Positions 25,083 to 33,799 of a DNA stretch of 64,000 nt are shown piece after piece. The stretch is from Nocardia albiluteola (lineage in GTDB: Bacteria > Actinomycetota > Actinomycetes > Mycobacteriales > Mycobacteriaceae): NCBI RefSeq assembly GCF_018860155.1, contig NZ_JAHKNI010000001.1:633333-697332 (forward strand). The letters are read 5' to 3'. How positions within the stretch are numbered: the first letter of the stretch is position 1; every line of letters begins with the position of its first letter. The notes beneath the pieces were generated by a model. That model saw only the letters and a list, made by a program, of their open reading frames with translations. It searched no databases and was not told where the DNA came from. A program made the translations under genes and the position numbers.

Positions 25083-25846
25083 CCAAGACAGCCCTGGTGA
25101 CCGGCGCAGCGAGCGGTATGGGCCGGATGGCCGCGCAGCGCCTGGCCGCTGCCGGATATCGGGTGGCCGCGGTCGACCTCAACGAGGCCGGCCTGGCCGA
25201 AACCGCCCAGCACTCACCGAATATGAGCACGTACACCTGCGATGTCTCCGATCCCGCCGCGGTGGGCGCGGTGGTGGAGAAGGTGCGCGCCGAGCTCGGT
25301 CCGATCGAGCACCTGGTGCACGCCGCGGCGCTGTGCCGGGTGGGTTCGGCGCTCACCCATGACGTCGCGGAGATGCGCAGGGTCATGGAGGTGAACTACC
25401 TGGGCACGATCAACCTGTGCCAGGCCGTGATTCCGGCCATGAAGGCGGCGGGATCGGGCACGGTGGTGCTGTTCGCCTCGGTGGCGGGCTGGGTGCCCTC
25501 GCCGGGGCTGGGCGCGTATGCCGCCTCGAAATTCGCAGTCGTCGGTTACACCGACGTGCTGGCCCAGGAACTGGCCGGCAGCGGCATCCGGTTCCTGTCG
25601 ATCTGCCCGCCGCACGTGGAAACCCCACTGCTGACCGGGATTCGCGACGCCGACCCGGCGATCGTCGCCGGTCTGAAGGGCATGGCCCCGGAGAAGGTCC
25701 TCGATGCCATGGAGCGGGCGCTGGCCAAGCCGAAGAACCCGATCTTCATCTTCCCGGGGCAGGCGCTGCCGCTGCTGCTGGCTCGCCGCTTCGTCCCGAA
25801 CCTGCTGCGCAAACAGATCTCTCGCTTGATCAAGCCCACCGTGTAG
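25079..25846 (+). CDS. Short-chain dehydrogenase/reductase
   Basis: 255-residue classical SDR. TGAASGMGRMAAQ cofactor loop, Asp after strand 2 (VAAVDLNEAG) indicating NAD, catalytic Ser in LFASVAGW and the YAASK active site (about residue 146). The C-terminal hydrophobic/basic tail (LPLLLARRFVPNLLRKQI) is unusual and may associate with membranes. It overlaps the ADC-like gene by ATGA and ends in front of a bidirectional terminator shared with echA19. Confidence 0.87.
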   Translation: MTKTALVTGAASGMGRMAAQRLAAAGYRVAAVDLNEAGLAETAQHSPNMSTYTCDVSDPAAVGAVVEKVRAELGPIEHLVHAAALCRVGSALTHDVAEMRRVMEVNYLGTINLCQAVIPAMKAAGSGTVVLFASVAGWVPSPGLGAYAASKFAVVGYTDVLAQELAGSGIRFLSICPPHVETPLLTGIRDADPAIVAGLKGMAPEKVLDAMERALAKPKNPIFIFPGQALPLLLARRFVPNLLRKQISRLIKPTV

Positions 25847-25854
25847 GGACTCGC

Positions 25855-25880
25855 CTCGGCGCCGGGTGGCCGGCGCCGAG
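25855..25880. terminator. Bidirectional hairpin terminator
   Basis: CTCGGCGCCGG (25855–25865) pairs perfectly with CCGGCGCCGAG (25870–25880) around a four-base loop, between the converging SDR and echA19 genes. No T-run on either side. Confidence 0.65.
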
Positions 25881-25886
25881 GGCTGC

Positions 25887-26708
25887 TCAACGTCCCTTGA
25901 ACTCCGGCTTGCGCTTCTGCGCGAACGCCTTCGGGCCCTCCTTGGCGTCCTCGCTCGCGAACACCGCCAGGCCCACCTTCGCGTCGATCTTGAAGGCCTC
26001 CTCCTCGTGCATGCCCTCGGTGTCGCGGATGGTCTTCATGATCGCCTGCACGGCCAGTGGGCCGTTGTTGTTGATCATTTCGGCCAGCTCGAGGGCCTTG
26101 TCCAGCGCGGTGCCGTCCGGGACGACGTGGCCGATCAGTCCGATCTCCTTGGCCTCGGCCGCGGTGATGTGGCGGCCGGTCAGCAGGATGTCCATGGCGA
26201 CGGTGTGCGGGATCTGGCGCGGCAGCCGCACGGCCGAGCCGCCCATCGGGTACAGGCTCCAACGCGCCTCGGACACACCGAATTTCGCGCTCTCGCCCGC
26301 GACGCGGATATCGGTGCCCTGCAGGATCTCGGTGCCGCCGGCGATGGCCGCGCCCTCGACCGCCGCGATCAGCGGCTTGCTCACCCGGTAGCCCTTGAGC
26401 AGGCCGGGGATGCGGGTCGGGTCGAACTTGGTGCCCTCGCCCATGTTCTTGCTCGGGTCGTTGCGGCTCATCGCCTTGAGGTCCGCGCCGGCGCAGAACG
26501 CACCGCCCGCGCCGGTGAGGATGCAGGAGCGGATCTCGGGATCCTCGTCGACCCGCTTCCACGCCTCGACCATGATGTCCATCATTTCGCCGGTCAGCGC
26601 GTTGCGGGCGGCGGGGCGATTCATGGTGATGATGAGCGTGGCGCCGCGCTGCTCGACCAGTGCGTGGGGCTCGGTGGTGCTACCCGTTTCAGTTGCTGCC
26701 GTCGTCAT
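25887..26708 (-). CDS. echA19: Enoyl-CoA hydratase EchA19
   Basis: 273-residue crotonase-fold enzyme. The oxyanion-hole segments are CAGADLKAM (about residue 76) and [18 protein letters not shown] (about residue 122). The following wording, [19 protein letters not shown], matches M. tuberculosis EchA19 (Rv3516), which hydrates the unsaturated CoA thioester of the cholesterol side chain. In place of the usual second crotonase acid the loop carries this EchA19-type sequence. A KstR-like site (26779–26792) lies in the 135-bp region shared with the divergent aldehyde dehydrogenase gene. Confidence 0.88.
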   Translation of the reverse strand: MTTAATETGSTTEPHALVEQRGATLIITMNRPAARNALTGEMMDIMVEAWKRVDEDPEIRSCILTGAGGAFCAGADLKAMSRNDPSKNMGEGTKFDPTRIPGLLKGYRVSKPLIAAVEGAAIAGGTEILQGTDIRVAGESAKFGVSEARWSLYPMGGSAVRLPRQIPHTVAMDILLTGRHITAAEAKEIGLIGHVVPDGTALDKALELAEMINNNGPLAVQAIMKTIRDTEGMHEEEAFKIDAKVGLAVFASEDAKEGPKAFAQKRKPEFKGR

Positions 26709-26778
26709 TCGCCGACCCTCTTTTCCTGGTGATACTCGCGTGTCGGGAAGGAAGTTACCCCGGACCGTTGTCCACAAC

Positions 26779-26792
26779 AATAACGTGTTCTA
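26779..26792. promoter_or_regulatory. KstR-like operator between echA19 and an aldehyde dehydrogenase
   Basis: AATAACGTGTTCTA fits TnnAACnnGTTnnA except for the first base, the same deviation seen at 24368–24381. It sits in the middle of a divergent promoter region, so one KstR site could control both echA19 and the GabD2-type gene. Confidence 0.6.
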
Positions 26793-26843
26793 GTTTAGAG
26801 GATGGTGACAGCCGTCACGGCGGCGGCAACTTAGGGAGACTCG

Positions 26844-28442
26844 ATGGAGACAACCACGCAGAGCGGCGCGACCACGCTGCCGCCGCGGATCACGAAGACG
26901 CTGATCGACCGGCTGACCGCGATGGTGACCGCGGGCACCGCCGGCGAGAAGCGCGAGCCCTTCGAGATGATCGAGGTGTACACCGGAGGCGTCGTCGGCG
27001 AGCTACCGCAGTCCTCGCCCGAGGACGTCGTCGCGGCCGTCGCCCAAGCCCGCGCCGCGCAGCGCGAGTGGGCCTCCTGGTCGGTGGATCGCCGCGTGGC
27101 GGTGTTCCAGCGCTGGCACGAGCTACTGCTGACCGAGATCGAGACCATCGCCGACCTCATCCAGATCGGCTGCGGCAAGGCCCGGCGCATGGCCATCGAG
27201 GAGGCCTGCGACCCAGCGATGGTGGCCAGCCACTACATCAAGACCGCCAAGCGGGTGCTGAAGCCGGTGCAGCGCGGCGGCTACATGCCGGTCATCTCCG
27301 CCTCGACCGAGCAGCACCGGCCCAAGGGCGTCGTCGCGGTGATCGCGCCGTGGAACTTCCCGTTCGCGATCGCGATGTCCGATTCGACCCCGGCGCTGAT
27401 CGCGGGCAACGGCGTGGTGCTCAAGCCCGACAACAAGACGGCGCTGTGCACGCTGTTCGGCGTCGAGCTGCTGTACCAGGCGGGCCTGCCGCGCGGGCTG
27501 ATGCAGGTCGTGTGCGGCGGCGGCCCCGACGTCGGGCCGACCCTGATCGAGAGCTCCGACTACGTCATGTTCACCGGCTCGACCGCTACCGGACGCACCA
27601 TCGGCGAGCTGGCCGGGCGCAACCTGATCGGCTGCAGCCTGGAGCTGGGCGGCAAGAATCCGATGCTGGTGCTGGACGACGCCAACCTCGACGACGTGAT
27701 CCCGGGCGCGGTCTTCGCCGTGTTCGGCAACACCGGCCAGGCGTGCATGCACATCGAGCGGATCTACGTGCACGACAAGGTATACGACGAGTTCGTGCGC
27801 CGATTCGTCGCCGCCGCAGAGGAATTGGGCGCCACCGCCGGGGCCTCCTACGGCACCGATCCGGAGATCGGTTCGCTGGTCTCGGTCGATCACATGGAGA
27901 AGGTGGCCTCGCACGTCGAGGACGCGCGCGTGAAGGGCGCCACCGTGCTGACCGGCGGCAAGGCCCGCCCGGATCTGGGTCCGGCGTTCTACGAGCCGAC
28001 GATCCTGACCGGGGTGACCCCCGAGATGACGCACGCGACCATGGAGACCTTCGGCCCCGTGGTCACCGTATACCGCTTCAGCGACGAGAACGACGCCGTC
28101 GAGCAGGCCAACGCCACCACCTACGGCCTCAACGCCAGCGTATGGAGCCGGGATCTGGCCCACGCCAAGCGGATTGCCGATCGGATCGAAGCGGGCAACG
28201 TCAACGTCAACGACGGCTTCGTGGTCAGCTACTCCTCGAAGATGACGCCGTCGGGCGGGATCAAGCAGTCCGGCGTCGGCAGCCGGCACGGAGATTCGGG
28301 TCTGCTCAAATACACCGACACCGTGCACATCGGGGTGCAGAAGCGGCAGGTGATGGCGGCGCGGGCGGCGATGCCGTGGGCCAAGCAGCTGCGGACCACG
28401 CTGCTGACGCTGCGGATGATGCGGAAGTTGGGTATTCGCTGA
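26844..28442 (+). CDS. Aldehyde dehydrogenase, GabD2 (succinate-semialdehyde dehydrogenase) type
   Basis: 532 residues. VIAPWNFPFAIAMSDS, FTGSTATGRTIGELAG, general-base Glu in LELGGKNPMLV and nucleophile Cys in NTGQACMHIERIYV. The FxN(T)GQxCxxIERIYV wording and the YGLNASVW segment resemble GabD2 (Rv1731), but the steroid setting and KstR-like promoter site make a steroid-derived aldehyde equally likely. AGGGAG precedes ATG 26844. A C-terminal helix-rich basic tail of about 40 residues (QLRTTLLTLRMMRKLGIR) is longer than in most ALDHs. Confidence 0.85.
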   Translation: METTTQSGATTLPPRITKTLIDRLTAMVTAGTAGEKREPFEMIEVYTGGVVGELPQSSPEDVVAAVAQARAAQREWASWSVDRRVAVFQRWHELLLTEIETIADLIQIGCGKARRMAIEEACDPAMVASHYIKTAKRVLKPVQRGGYMPVISASTEQHRPKGVVAVIAPWNFPFAIAMSDSTPALIAGNGVVLKPDNKTALCTLFGVELLYQAGLPRGLMQVVCGGGPDVGPTLIESSDYVMFTGSTATGRTIGELAGRNLIGCSLELGGKNPMLVLDDANLDDVIPGAVFAVFGNTGQACMHIERIYVHDKVYDEFVRRFVAAAEELGATAGASYGTDPEIGSLVSVDHMEKVASHVEDARVKGATVLTGGKARPDLGPAFYEPTILTGVTPEMTHATMETFGPVVTVYRFSDENDAVEQANATTYGLNASVWSRDLAHAKRIADRIEAGNVNVNDGFVVSYSSKMTPSGGIKQSGVGSRHGDSGLLKYTDTVHIGVQKRQVMAARAAMPWAKQLRTTLLTLRMMRKLGIR

Positions 28443-28466
28443 GCGGGCGTAAACGATTCGCCCGCT
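28442..28466 (+). terminator. Hairpin terminator after the GabD2-type gene
   Basis: AGCGGGCG (28442–28449) pairs with CGCCCGCT (28459–28466), loop of nine bases, followed by GTTGATTT. A second GC-rich inverted repeat follows near 28482–28510. The rest of the 237-bp gap before choD is featureless. Confidence 0.65.
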
Positions 28467-28679
28467 GTTGATTTCGTCGCCGCGGCCCTGCCCTTCGGGG
28501 CGGGGCCGCAGCGCTGTCCGGCCGCGGCGGATTCCGTGCGCAGGCCGGTGGGTCCGCCGGAGCATCGGTGGTCCGGGGCGGGAATCCGTCGATGCATGGG
28601 GCGGCGCTGGCCGGATATCTCGATTTTCTGGCCGCTAGGCTCTCTCGCCCCAGCGCCGGAATACCTACCGTGATCAGCT

Positions 28680-30374
28680 ATGACGCATTACGACGTGCTG
28701 ATCGTCGGCTCCGGATTCGGTGGCAGCGTGAGCGCGCTGCGGCTCACCGAGAAGGGGTATCGGGTCGGCGTGCTCGAGACCGGACGCCGCTTCGCCGACA
28801 ACGAGTTCGCGAAGAACTCCTGGCATCTGCGCGAATATCTGTGGGCACCCAGGCTGGGCTGCTACGGGATTCAGCGGATGACGCTGCTGAAGGACACCTT
28901 CATCATGAGCGGGTCCGGGGTCGGCGGCGGGTCGCTGGTGTACGCCAACACGCTGTACGAGGCGCCCGAGCAGTTCTACCGGGACAAGCAGTGGGCGCAC
29001 ATCACCGACTGGCGGGCCGAGCTGGCTCCGCACTTCGACCAGGCCAGGCGCATGCTCGGCGTGGCGGACAATCCGGCGACGACGCCCGCGGACCGGGTGC
29101 TGCGGGAGGTCGCCGAAGACATGAGTATCGGCGAAACCTATCGGCGCACGCCGGTAGGAGTATTGTTCGCGGACAAGGATTCCCGGGCGGGCGGCGAGGT
29201 ATCCGATCCCTACTTCGGTGGGGTGGGGCCCGAGCGGCGCACGTGCACGCACTGCGGTGAATGCATGACCGGATGTCGGCACGGGGCGAAGAATACCCTG
29301 GTCAAGAACTACCTGTACCTGGCCGAGAAGGCCGGCGCCACAGTGCATCCCCTGACCACAGCCGTGACGGTGCGGCCGCTGCCCGGCGGCGGATACGCGG
29401 TCGACACCGTCCGCACCGGGCGCTGGATTCGCAAGGGACGCACGAGGTTCACCGCCGATCAGGTGATCCTCTCCGCAGCCGCCCTGGGTACCCTGCAACT
29501 CCTGCACAGCCTGCGCGATCGCGGTGTGCTGCCGAATATTTCGCCCCGGCTCGGGCATCTGGCGCGCACCAATTCCGAGGCGGTGCTCGCGGCGCGGTCC
29601 CGGCGCAAGGACACCGATTTCACCAAGGGGGTGGCGATCACCTCGTCGATCCACCCCAACGACCACACGCATATCGAGCCGGTGCGCTATGGCAAGGGCA
29701 GCAATGCCATGAGCCTGCTGACGACGGTGATGGTCGACGGCGAGGAGGGCAGGAGGCGCTGGGTGCTCGGGCTGCGGGAGCTGGTGCGCCGCCGCCAGGA
29801 CCTGCTCTTTCTGCACAACCCGCGGCGCTGGTCGGAGCGAATGGTCGGCGTGCTGGTCATGCAGAATGTGGACAATTCGATTGTCACATATACCAAACGC
29901 GGGCTGCGGGGACGCAGGATGACCACGAGGCCCGGCACGGGCCAGGCCCCACCGGCGTGGATTCCCGAGGGTAACGACGTCACGCGCCGCATTGCGGAGA
30001 AGATCGGTGGTGTCGCACAGGGGAGTTGGACCGAGCTGGCGAATATCCCCATCACCGGACACTTCATCGGTGGCTGCGCCATCGGCGACTCGCCCGAGAC
30101 CGGGGTGGTCGATCCGTATCAGCGGCTGTACGGCTACGAGGGCCTGCACGTTGTGGACGGCTCCACCATCTCCGCCAACCTCGGTGTGAACCCGTCGCTG
30201 ACCATCACCGCGCAGGCCGAGCGCGCAATCGCGTTGTGGCCCAACAAGGGTGAGCCCGATCCGCGGCCCGCACCGGGCGAGCCGTATCGTCGGATCGCGC
30301 CCGTCGCGCCGCGGTCTCCGGCGGTTCCACCGACCGCGCCCGCGGCCTTGCGCCTGCCGATTACACCCGTATGA
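28680..30374 (+). CDS. choD: Cholesterol oxidase-type GMC flavoprotein ChoD
   Basis: 564-residue GMC oxidoreductase. FAD-binding GSGFGGSVSALRLTEKGYRV at the N-terminus, SGSGVGGGSLVYANTLY (about residue 78), and the C-terminal ISANLGVNPSLTITAQAER. Wording and length agree closely with M. tuberculosis ChoD (Rv3409c), including APRLGCYGIQR, AKNTLVKNYL and NPRRWSER. The four cysteines of CTHCGECMTGC (about residues 189–199) form a CxxCxxCxxxC motif able to hold an Fe–S cluster, which true secreted cholesterol oxidases lack; there is no signal peptide. It is thought to act on 3β-hydroxysteroids or a related hydroxyl compound, but the physiological activity of ChoD is disputed. Confidence 0.88.
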   Translation: MTHYDVLIVGSGFGGSVSALRLTEKGYRVGVLETGRRFADNEFAKNSWHLREYLWAPRLGCYGIQRMTLLKDTFIMSGSGVGGGSLVYANTLYEAPEQFYRDKQWAHITDWRAELAPHFDQARRMLGVADNPATTPADRVLREVAEDMSIGETYRRTPVGVLFADKDSRAGGEVSDPYFGGVGPERRTCTHCGECMTGCRHGAKNTLVKNYLYLAEKAGATVHPLTTAVTVRPLPGGGYAVDTVRTGRWIRKGRTRFTADQVILSAAALGTLQLLHSLRDRGVLPNISPRLGHLARTNSEAVLAARSRRKDTDFTKGVAITSSIHPNDHTHIEPVRYGKGSNAMSLLTTVMVDGEEGRRRWVLGLRELVRRRQDLLFLHNPRRWSERMVGVLVMQNVDNSIVTYTKRGLRGRRMTTRPGTGQAPPAWIPEGNDVTRRIAEKIGGVAQGSWTELANIPITGHFIGGCAIGDSPETGVVDPYQRLYGYEGLHVVDGSTISANLGVNPSLTITAQAERAIALWPNKGEPDPRPAPGEPYRRIAPVAPRSPAVPPTAPAALRLPITPV

Positions 30375-30462
30375 AATCGCACCGACCCACCACGGGACCC
30401 GCGCAAATGCGGGAAACTCGGCAGTGATCGGAGCGATTCGCACAACGCCAGGGAGTCCAACG

Positions 30463-31296
30463 ATGTCTCAGCCCTCCGCTGCCTACCCGAGCGCGGTACC
30501 GGTCGGGGTCGACACCGCTCGCGCCAGCATCGCGCGGGTCTACGATGCCGCCCTCAACGGCAAGGACAACTTCGAGGTCGATCGCGAGGTGCTGGACCAG
30601 GTTCGCACGGTGGCACCGGGGGTAGCCGAATTAGCCTGGGCCAACCGGGAGTTCCTGATCAGAGCCTGCCGCTTCCTGGCCGGGCACGCCGGCATCGACC
30701 AGTACCTGGATCTCGGTTCGGGCCTGCCGACCGCCGAAAACACCCACCAGGTCGTGCAGCGCATCGTGCCCGATGCCCGGGTGGTCTATGTGGACAACGA
30801 CCCGATGGTGCTGGCCCACGCCCGCGCGCTGCTCGGGGACAATCTCCAGACCAGCATCGTCAGCTCGGATATCTTCCAGCCGTTCGAGGTCCTGACGAAT
30901 TCCGCGATCCGGGACGAACTCGATTTCGACCGTCCCATCGCCCTCATCCACAACGGCACCCTGCATCACTATCTGGGCGAGGACGTCGCCGAAATCATGC
31001 GGAACTTCATCGACGCCCTGCCCGCGGGTTCCTACGTGGCCCTGTGCCACTTCCTCAATCCCGAAACCCCGGAACTCACCAGCCTGGCCGAAAAGATGGA
31101 AGAGAAATTCATCCACAGCCCCATGGGCAGCGGCCGATTCCGCACCCGCGCCGAAATCCAGGCCCTGTTCGGAAACCTGGAAATGGTCGAGCCCGGCCTG
31201 GTCGTCGCGGATGAATGGTGGCCCAACGGGCCATTTATCGAGCCTCTCGCGGATGTCCGCAGGTGCATTGCCGCGGGTGTCGGTCGTAAGAAGTAG
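30463..31296 (+). CDS. SAM-dependent methyltransferase (DUF574/Methyltransf_19)
   Basis: 277 residues. The actinobacterial DUF574 signature is clear: PVGVDTARASIARVYDAALNGKDNFEVDRE near the N-terminus, split here for length, then the SAM motif QYLDLGSGLPTAENTHQVV and VYVDNDPMVLAHARALL. Such proteins are abundant in Nocardia and Streptomyces, with unknown substrates. GGGAG is at 30451–30455, eight bases before ATG 30463. Single-gene unit ending in a strong terminator. Confidence 0.88.
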   Translation: MSQPSAAYPSAVPVGVDTARASIARVYDAALNGKDNFEVDREVLDQVRTVAPGVAELAWANREFLIRACRFLAGHAGIDQYLDLGSGLPTAENTHQVVQRIVPDARVVYVDNDPMVLAHARALLGDNLQTSIVSSDIFQPFEVLTNSAIRDELDFDRPIALIHNGTLHHYLGEDVAEIMRNFIDALPAGSYVALCHFLNPETPELTSLAEKMEEKFIHSPMGSGRFRTRAEIQALFGNLEMVEPGLVVADEWWPNGPFIEPLADVRRCIAAGVGRKK

Positions 31297-31302
31297 TCGA
31301 GA

Positions 31303-31329
31303 GGCTCCCGGTTCATCGCGCCGGGAGCC
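31303..31329 (+). terminator. Hairpin terminator
   Basis: GGCTCCCGG (31303–31311) pairs perfectly with CCGGGAGCC (31321–31329) seven bases after the methyltransferase stop codon. Confidence 0.7.
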
Positions 31330-31378
31330 GATCGGGATGCCGCGCTCGCCGCCATGTCACCGCAATTATGGTGGCTGA

Positions 31379-31708
31379 ATGACATCAGCGAGAGTGTGGT
31401 CGGTTACCTCCACGACGTCCGGCGAGGACGACGCGCGGACGATCGCGCGCGCCGTGGTCGCCGAGCGGCTCGCGGCCGGGGCCGAAATCACCGGTCCCGC
31501 AACATCGGTCTTCTGGCACCTCGGCGAGGTCGGCGAGGGCAAGGAATGGCGAGTGACGATGCGCACCACCGCCGCGGTCCGCGATCGGCTCGCGGCGCGC
31601 ATCGCCCAATTGCATCCGTGGACCGGACCCGAGATCACCGCGACGCCGATCGAATGGTGCCCGGACGCTTACGCCGAATGGGTCGAGCGCTCTACCGGGC
31701 CGCAATAG
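31379..31708 (+). CDS. cutA: CutA-like divalent cation tolerance protein
   Basis: 109 residues with the trimeric ferredoxin-like CutA pattern: N-terminal strand VWSVTSTTSGEDDARTIARA, VVAERLAAGAEIT, SVFWHLGEVGEGKEW, the MRTTAAVRDRLAARIAQLHPW helix, and the closing PEITATPIEW. CutA proteins bind copper and other divalent cations in vitro and are signalling-like; their physiological role is unsettled. The conserved Cys after ERLAA in many CutA is here Gly. Stands alone between a terminator and a convergent CMD-family gene. Confidence 0.8.
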   Translation: MTSARVWSVTSTTSGEDDARTIARAVVAERLAAGAEITGPATSVFWHLGEVGEGKEWRVTMRTTAAVRDRLAARIAQLHPWTGPEITATPIEWCPDAYAEWVERSTGPQ

Positions 31709-31757
31709 GCCCGATACGCGTGCCGATCGCCCACGGCCACTAGGCATTCCGCGGCCC

Positions 31758-32480
31758 TCAACCGAGATTCCATCCGGCCTCGGCGGCGTGCGAGTGAAAT
31801 GCCTTCCACGCCTGCCAGACTCGCGTCGCGCCGAATTGCGCATTGAACCGCAACACATCCCGGACATCGTCCAGGCTCGCGCCGCCGCCCAGGGCCCGTT
31901 GGATGTGGATGCGGAAAGTGTCGCTGAGCGTTTGGTAGTGGATGTCGATACTCATTGTGGCGAACGCTCTTTCGCGGACAGACAGGGTGTCCGGGCCTGA
32001 GGGGGAACGCATGCGGGACTGCAGGTCGAAGTAGTCGAGGAAGTGTGGGTCCAGCTCGCGGAGGCTGTCGCGCACCGGGGCCGGGAGCGGGGAGGATGGG
32101 GCGTCCGGTCCGCTGGTCAGTAATTCGGCGGGGAGCTCCGTGCGGTCCGGGCGCGGTAGGTCCAGGGCGGATTCCAGTGCGGCGAGACGGTCGAATGCGG
32201 CCAGCGCCGTGTGGTAACCGCTGTCGTACGCGATCAGGCACAGCAGGGCGCGGACGTCCGCGGTGGTGACGCCCGCGCGCAGGGCGGTGCGCAGGTGGAA
32301 TTCGAAGGGGAGTCCGAGCGCCTGGGCGCAGACGTCGGCGGTGAGCCGCAGCAGCGCTTTCTCTCGATCGGTAAGGCCCGGCAGGGCATTGGCGTGCCGG
32401 GCGGTCGCGGCGCCCATCTGCGCGAACATCGGATCCAGTGCGGCGAAATCGACGCCAGACGGCGGGGTGACTGCGGTCAT
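31758..32480 (-). CDS. Carboxymuconolactone decarboxylase-like protein, two-domain
   Basis: 240 residues with two CMD/AhpD-like helical repeats: REKALLRLTADVCAQALGLP with HLRTALRAGVTTADVRALLC (residues 40–85) and REFATMSIDIHYQTL-like RERAFATMSIDIHYQTLSDT with HIQRALGGGASLDDVRDVL (residues 170–215). No CxxC pair. Divergent from a TetR gene over 90 bp that hold an 18-bp palindrome, so it is the probable target of that regulator. Confidence 0.78.
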   Translation of the reverse strand: MTAVTPPSGVDFAALDPMFAQMGAATARHANALPGLTDREKALLRLTADVCAQALGLPFEFHLRTALRAGVTTADVRALLCLIAYDSGYHTALAAFDRLAALESALDLPRPDRTELPAELLTSGPDAPSSPLPAPVRDSLRELDPHFLDYFDLQSRMRSPSGPDTLSVRERAFATMSIDIHYQTLSDTFRIHIQRALGGGASLDDVRDVLRFNAQFGATRVWQAWKAFHSHAAEAGWNLG

Positions 32481-32502
32481 TGCGACCACTCCTGTTCTTA
32501 TG

Positions 32503-32546
32503 AACATATGTTGCGCTACAGCTGTAGCGCTATGAATGTAGCGCAA
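32503..32546. promoter_or_regulatory. 18-bp palindromic operator with flanking half-sites
   Basis: GCGCTACAGCTGTAGCGC (32513–32530) is a perfect 18-bp palindrome. TTGCGCTACA (32511–32520) is repeated in inverse as TGTAGCGCAA (32537–32546), giving three half-sites. A smaller palindrome AACATATGTT abuts it (32503–32512). It lies between the CMD-like gene and the TetR gene, and argues that the TetR gene starts at ATG 32571 rather than 32532. Confidence 0.75.
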
Positions 32547-32570
32547 TGGCCGTACGCCTACAATGCCGTT

Positions 32571-33194
32571 ATGGAGGAAACTTCGGCCCCGCGCCGCCGC
32601 CCGAACGCCCGCGGACGCGGTGAGGTGTTGCGCGAGGAGATCGTCGAGACCGCCATGGCGATGCTCGACGAGCTTGCCGACGACGAGGCGCTGTCGCTGC
32701 GTGCGGTCGCGCGCTCGGTGGGCATCGCCGCCACCTCGGTGTATCTGCACTTCCCCGACCGGGATTCGCTGGTGCTCGCGGTGGCCGGGCGCTTCCACGG
32801 GGAACTGGTCGGCCGCGGCGACGCTGCCGACGCCGCCGAATCCGATCCGGGCCGCGGCCTGCGCGCGCGCATGCTGGCCCAGATGGCTTGGGCGCGAGAG
32901 CATCCCGGCCTCTACAAGGTGCTGCACGAGAGCTCGGTGCACCGCCGGCTGGGCATGCCGTTCAAGGAGGTGATGGTCGAGCGCACCGTCGATGCGGTGC
33001 GGCGCTGCATGGATGCGGGCGTCGCGCCCGCGGGCGACGCGACGACGGTCGCCATCGACCTGCGCACCGCCGTGAACGGCATGCTCTCCCAGCGCATCAA
33101 CGAACCCGACATGCCCTGGCCCCCCGCAGCAGACCAGCTCGACCGGTTCCTGGCCAAACTCGTCGGCCTCGGGCAGTCGCCGGCTCGCGAATAA
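32571..33194 (+). CDS. TetR/AcrR family regulator
   Basis: 207 residues. Helix-turn-helix at about residues 22–68: REEIVETAMAMLDELADDEA, then SLRAVARSVGIAATSVYLHF and PDRDSLVLAV. The C-terminal domain (MAWAREHPGLYKVLHESSVH) is of the TetR_C_33/WHG-like class. ATG 32571 is used because the upstream in-frame ATG 32532 would place the palindromic operator inside the coding region; no ribosome binding site is visible, so it may be leaderless or start elsewhere. Divergent from the CMD-like gene. Confidence 0.85.
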   Translation: MEETSAPRRRPNARGRGEVLREEIVETAMAMLDELADDEALSLRAVARSVGIAATSVYLHFPDRDSLVLAVAGRFHGELVGRGDAADAAESDPGRGLRARMLAQMAWAREHPGLYKVLHESSVHRRLGMPFKEVMVERTVDAVRRCMDAGVAPAGDATTVAIDLRTAVNGMLSQRINEPDMPWPPAADQLDRFLAKLVGLGQSPARE

Positions 33195-33279
33195 CCGAGG
33201 TGCACGCTCCCGTGTCGACCACCGCGGGAGCCTCGTTCGCCTGCGATGATGGGCAAATCCACCGTGATCAGGAGGGTCT

Positions 33280-33741
33280 ATGCCGTACGCCGTCGAGTTC
33301 GACAAGGTCTCCACCGCCGGCTTGGAATCGTCCCCGGTCGCAGCCGCCCTCGCGGGCCTGCGGGCGAACGAGGCGCGCTACTTCAAGAACAAGTACGACC
33401 ACGTCTTCACGGTCGTCCCCGCGGCCGAGGAGCCCGAGGCCCTGGCCTGGGTGACTGGCATCCTGTCCGATGAACGCGGCATAGTCATCGCCTCGCCGCC
33501 GCTCGAGGTGACCTCGTTCGAGGTCGAGGGCATCCGCATGGCGTACGTCTTCTACCGGTCCGGCCTGTCCATCAACGTGATGTACACGATCGCGGACGCC
33601 GGAAAGCGCGCGGTGGGCTTCAAGCTCTCCGAGGGCATGGAAGTCCCGGAAGAGTTGTCGGCGTTCAAGTTCGCGCGCCAGAAGTCGAAGCTGGCGGGCG
33701 TGATTCGCGGTTCCTACTTCGTGATCAAGGGCGAGTACTGA
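33280..33741 (+). CDS. Conserved hypothetical protein, 153 residues
   Basis: Not recognised. Soluble α/β-type sequence without signal peptide or membrane segment, beginning MPYAVEFDKVSTAGLES. It has alternating strands in its middle (HVFTVVPAAEEPEALAWVTG, then MAYVFYRSGLSINVMYTIAD) and a basic C-terminus (FARQKSKLAGVIRGSYFVIK). AGGAGG-like GGAGGG lies upstream of ATG 33280. Not obviously linked to its neighbours. Confidence 0.75.
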   Translation: MPYAVEFDKVSTAGLESSPVAAALAGLRANEARYFKNKYDHVFTVVPAAEEPEALAWVTGILSDERGIVIASPPLEVTSFEVEGIRMAYVFYRSGLSINVMYTIADAGKRAVGFKLSEGMEVPEELSAFKFARQKSKLAGVIRGSYFVIKGEY

Positions 33742-33799
33742 GCCCGAAACTCCCTGGGCGCCTGGGTGACTCGGCTTCTCTCACGGCACGATTTCGACT

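Noticed and set aside
30374..31379. KstR-like site upstream of choD or the DUF574 methyltransferase
   Set aside because: No TnnAACnnGTTnnA match with acceptable deviation was seen in either upstream region.
32532..32570. Earlier start for the TetR gene at ATG 32532
   Set aside because: It would begin directly behind the 18-bp palindrome and place the third half-site in the coding region; the added residues (MNVAQWPYAYNAV) look unlike a TetR N-terminus.
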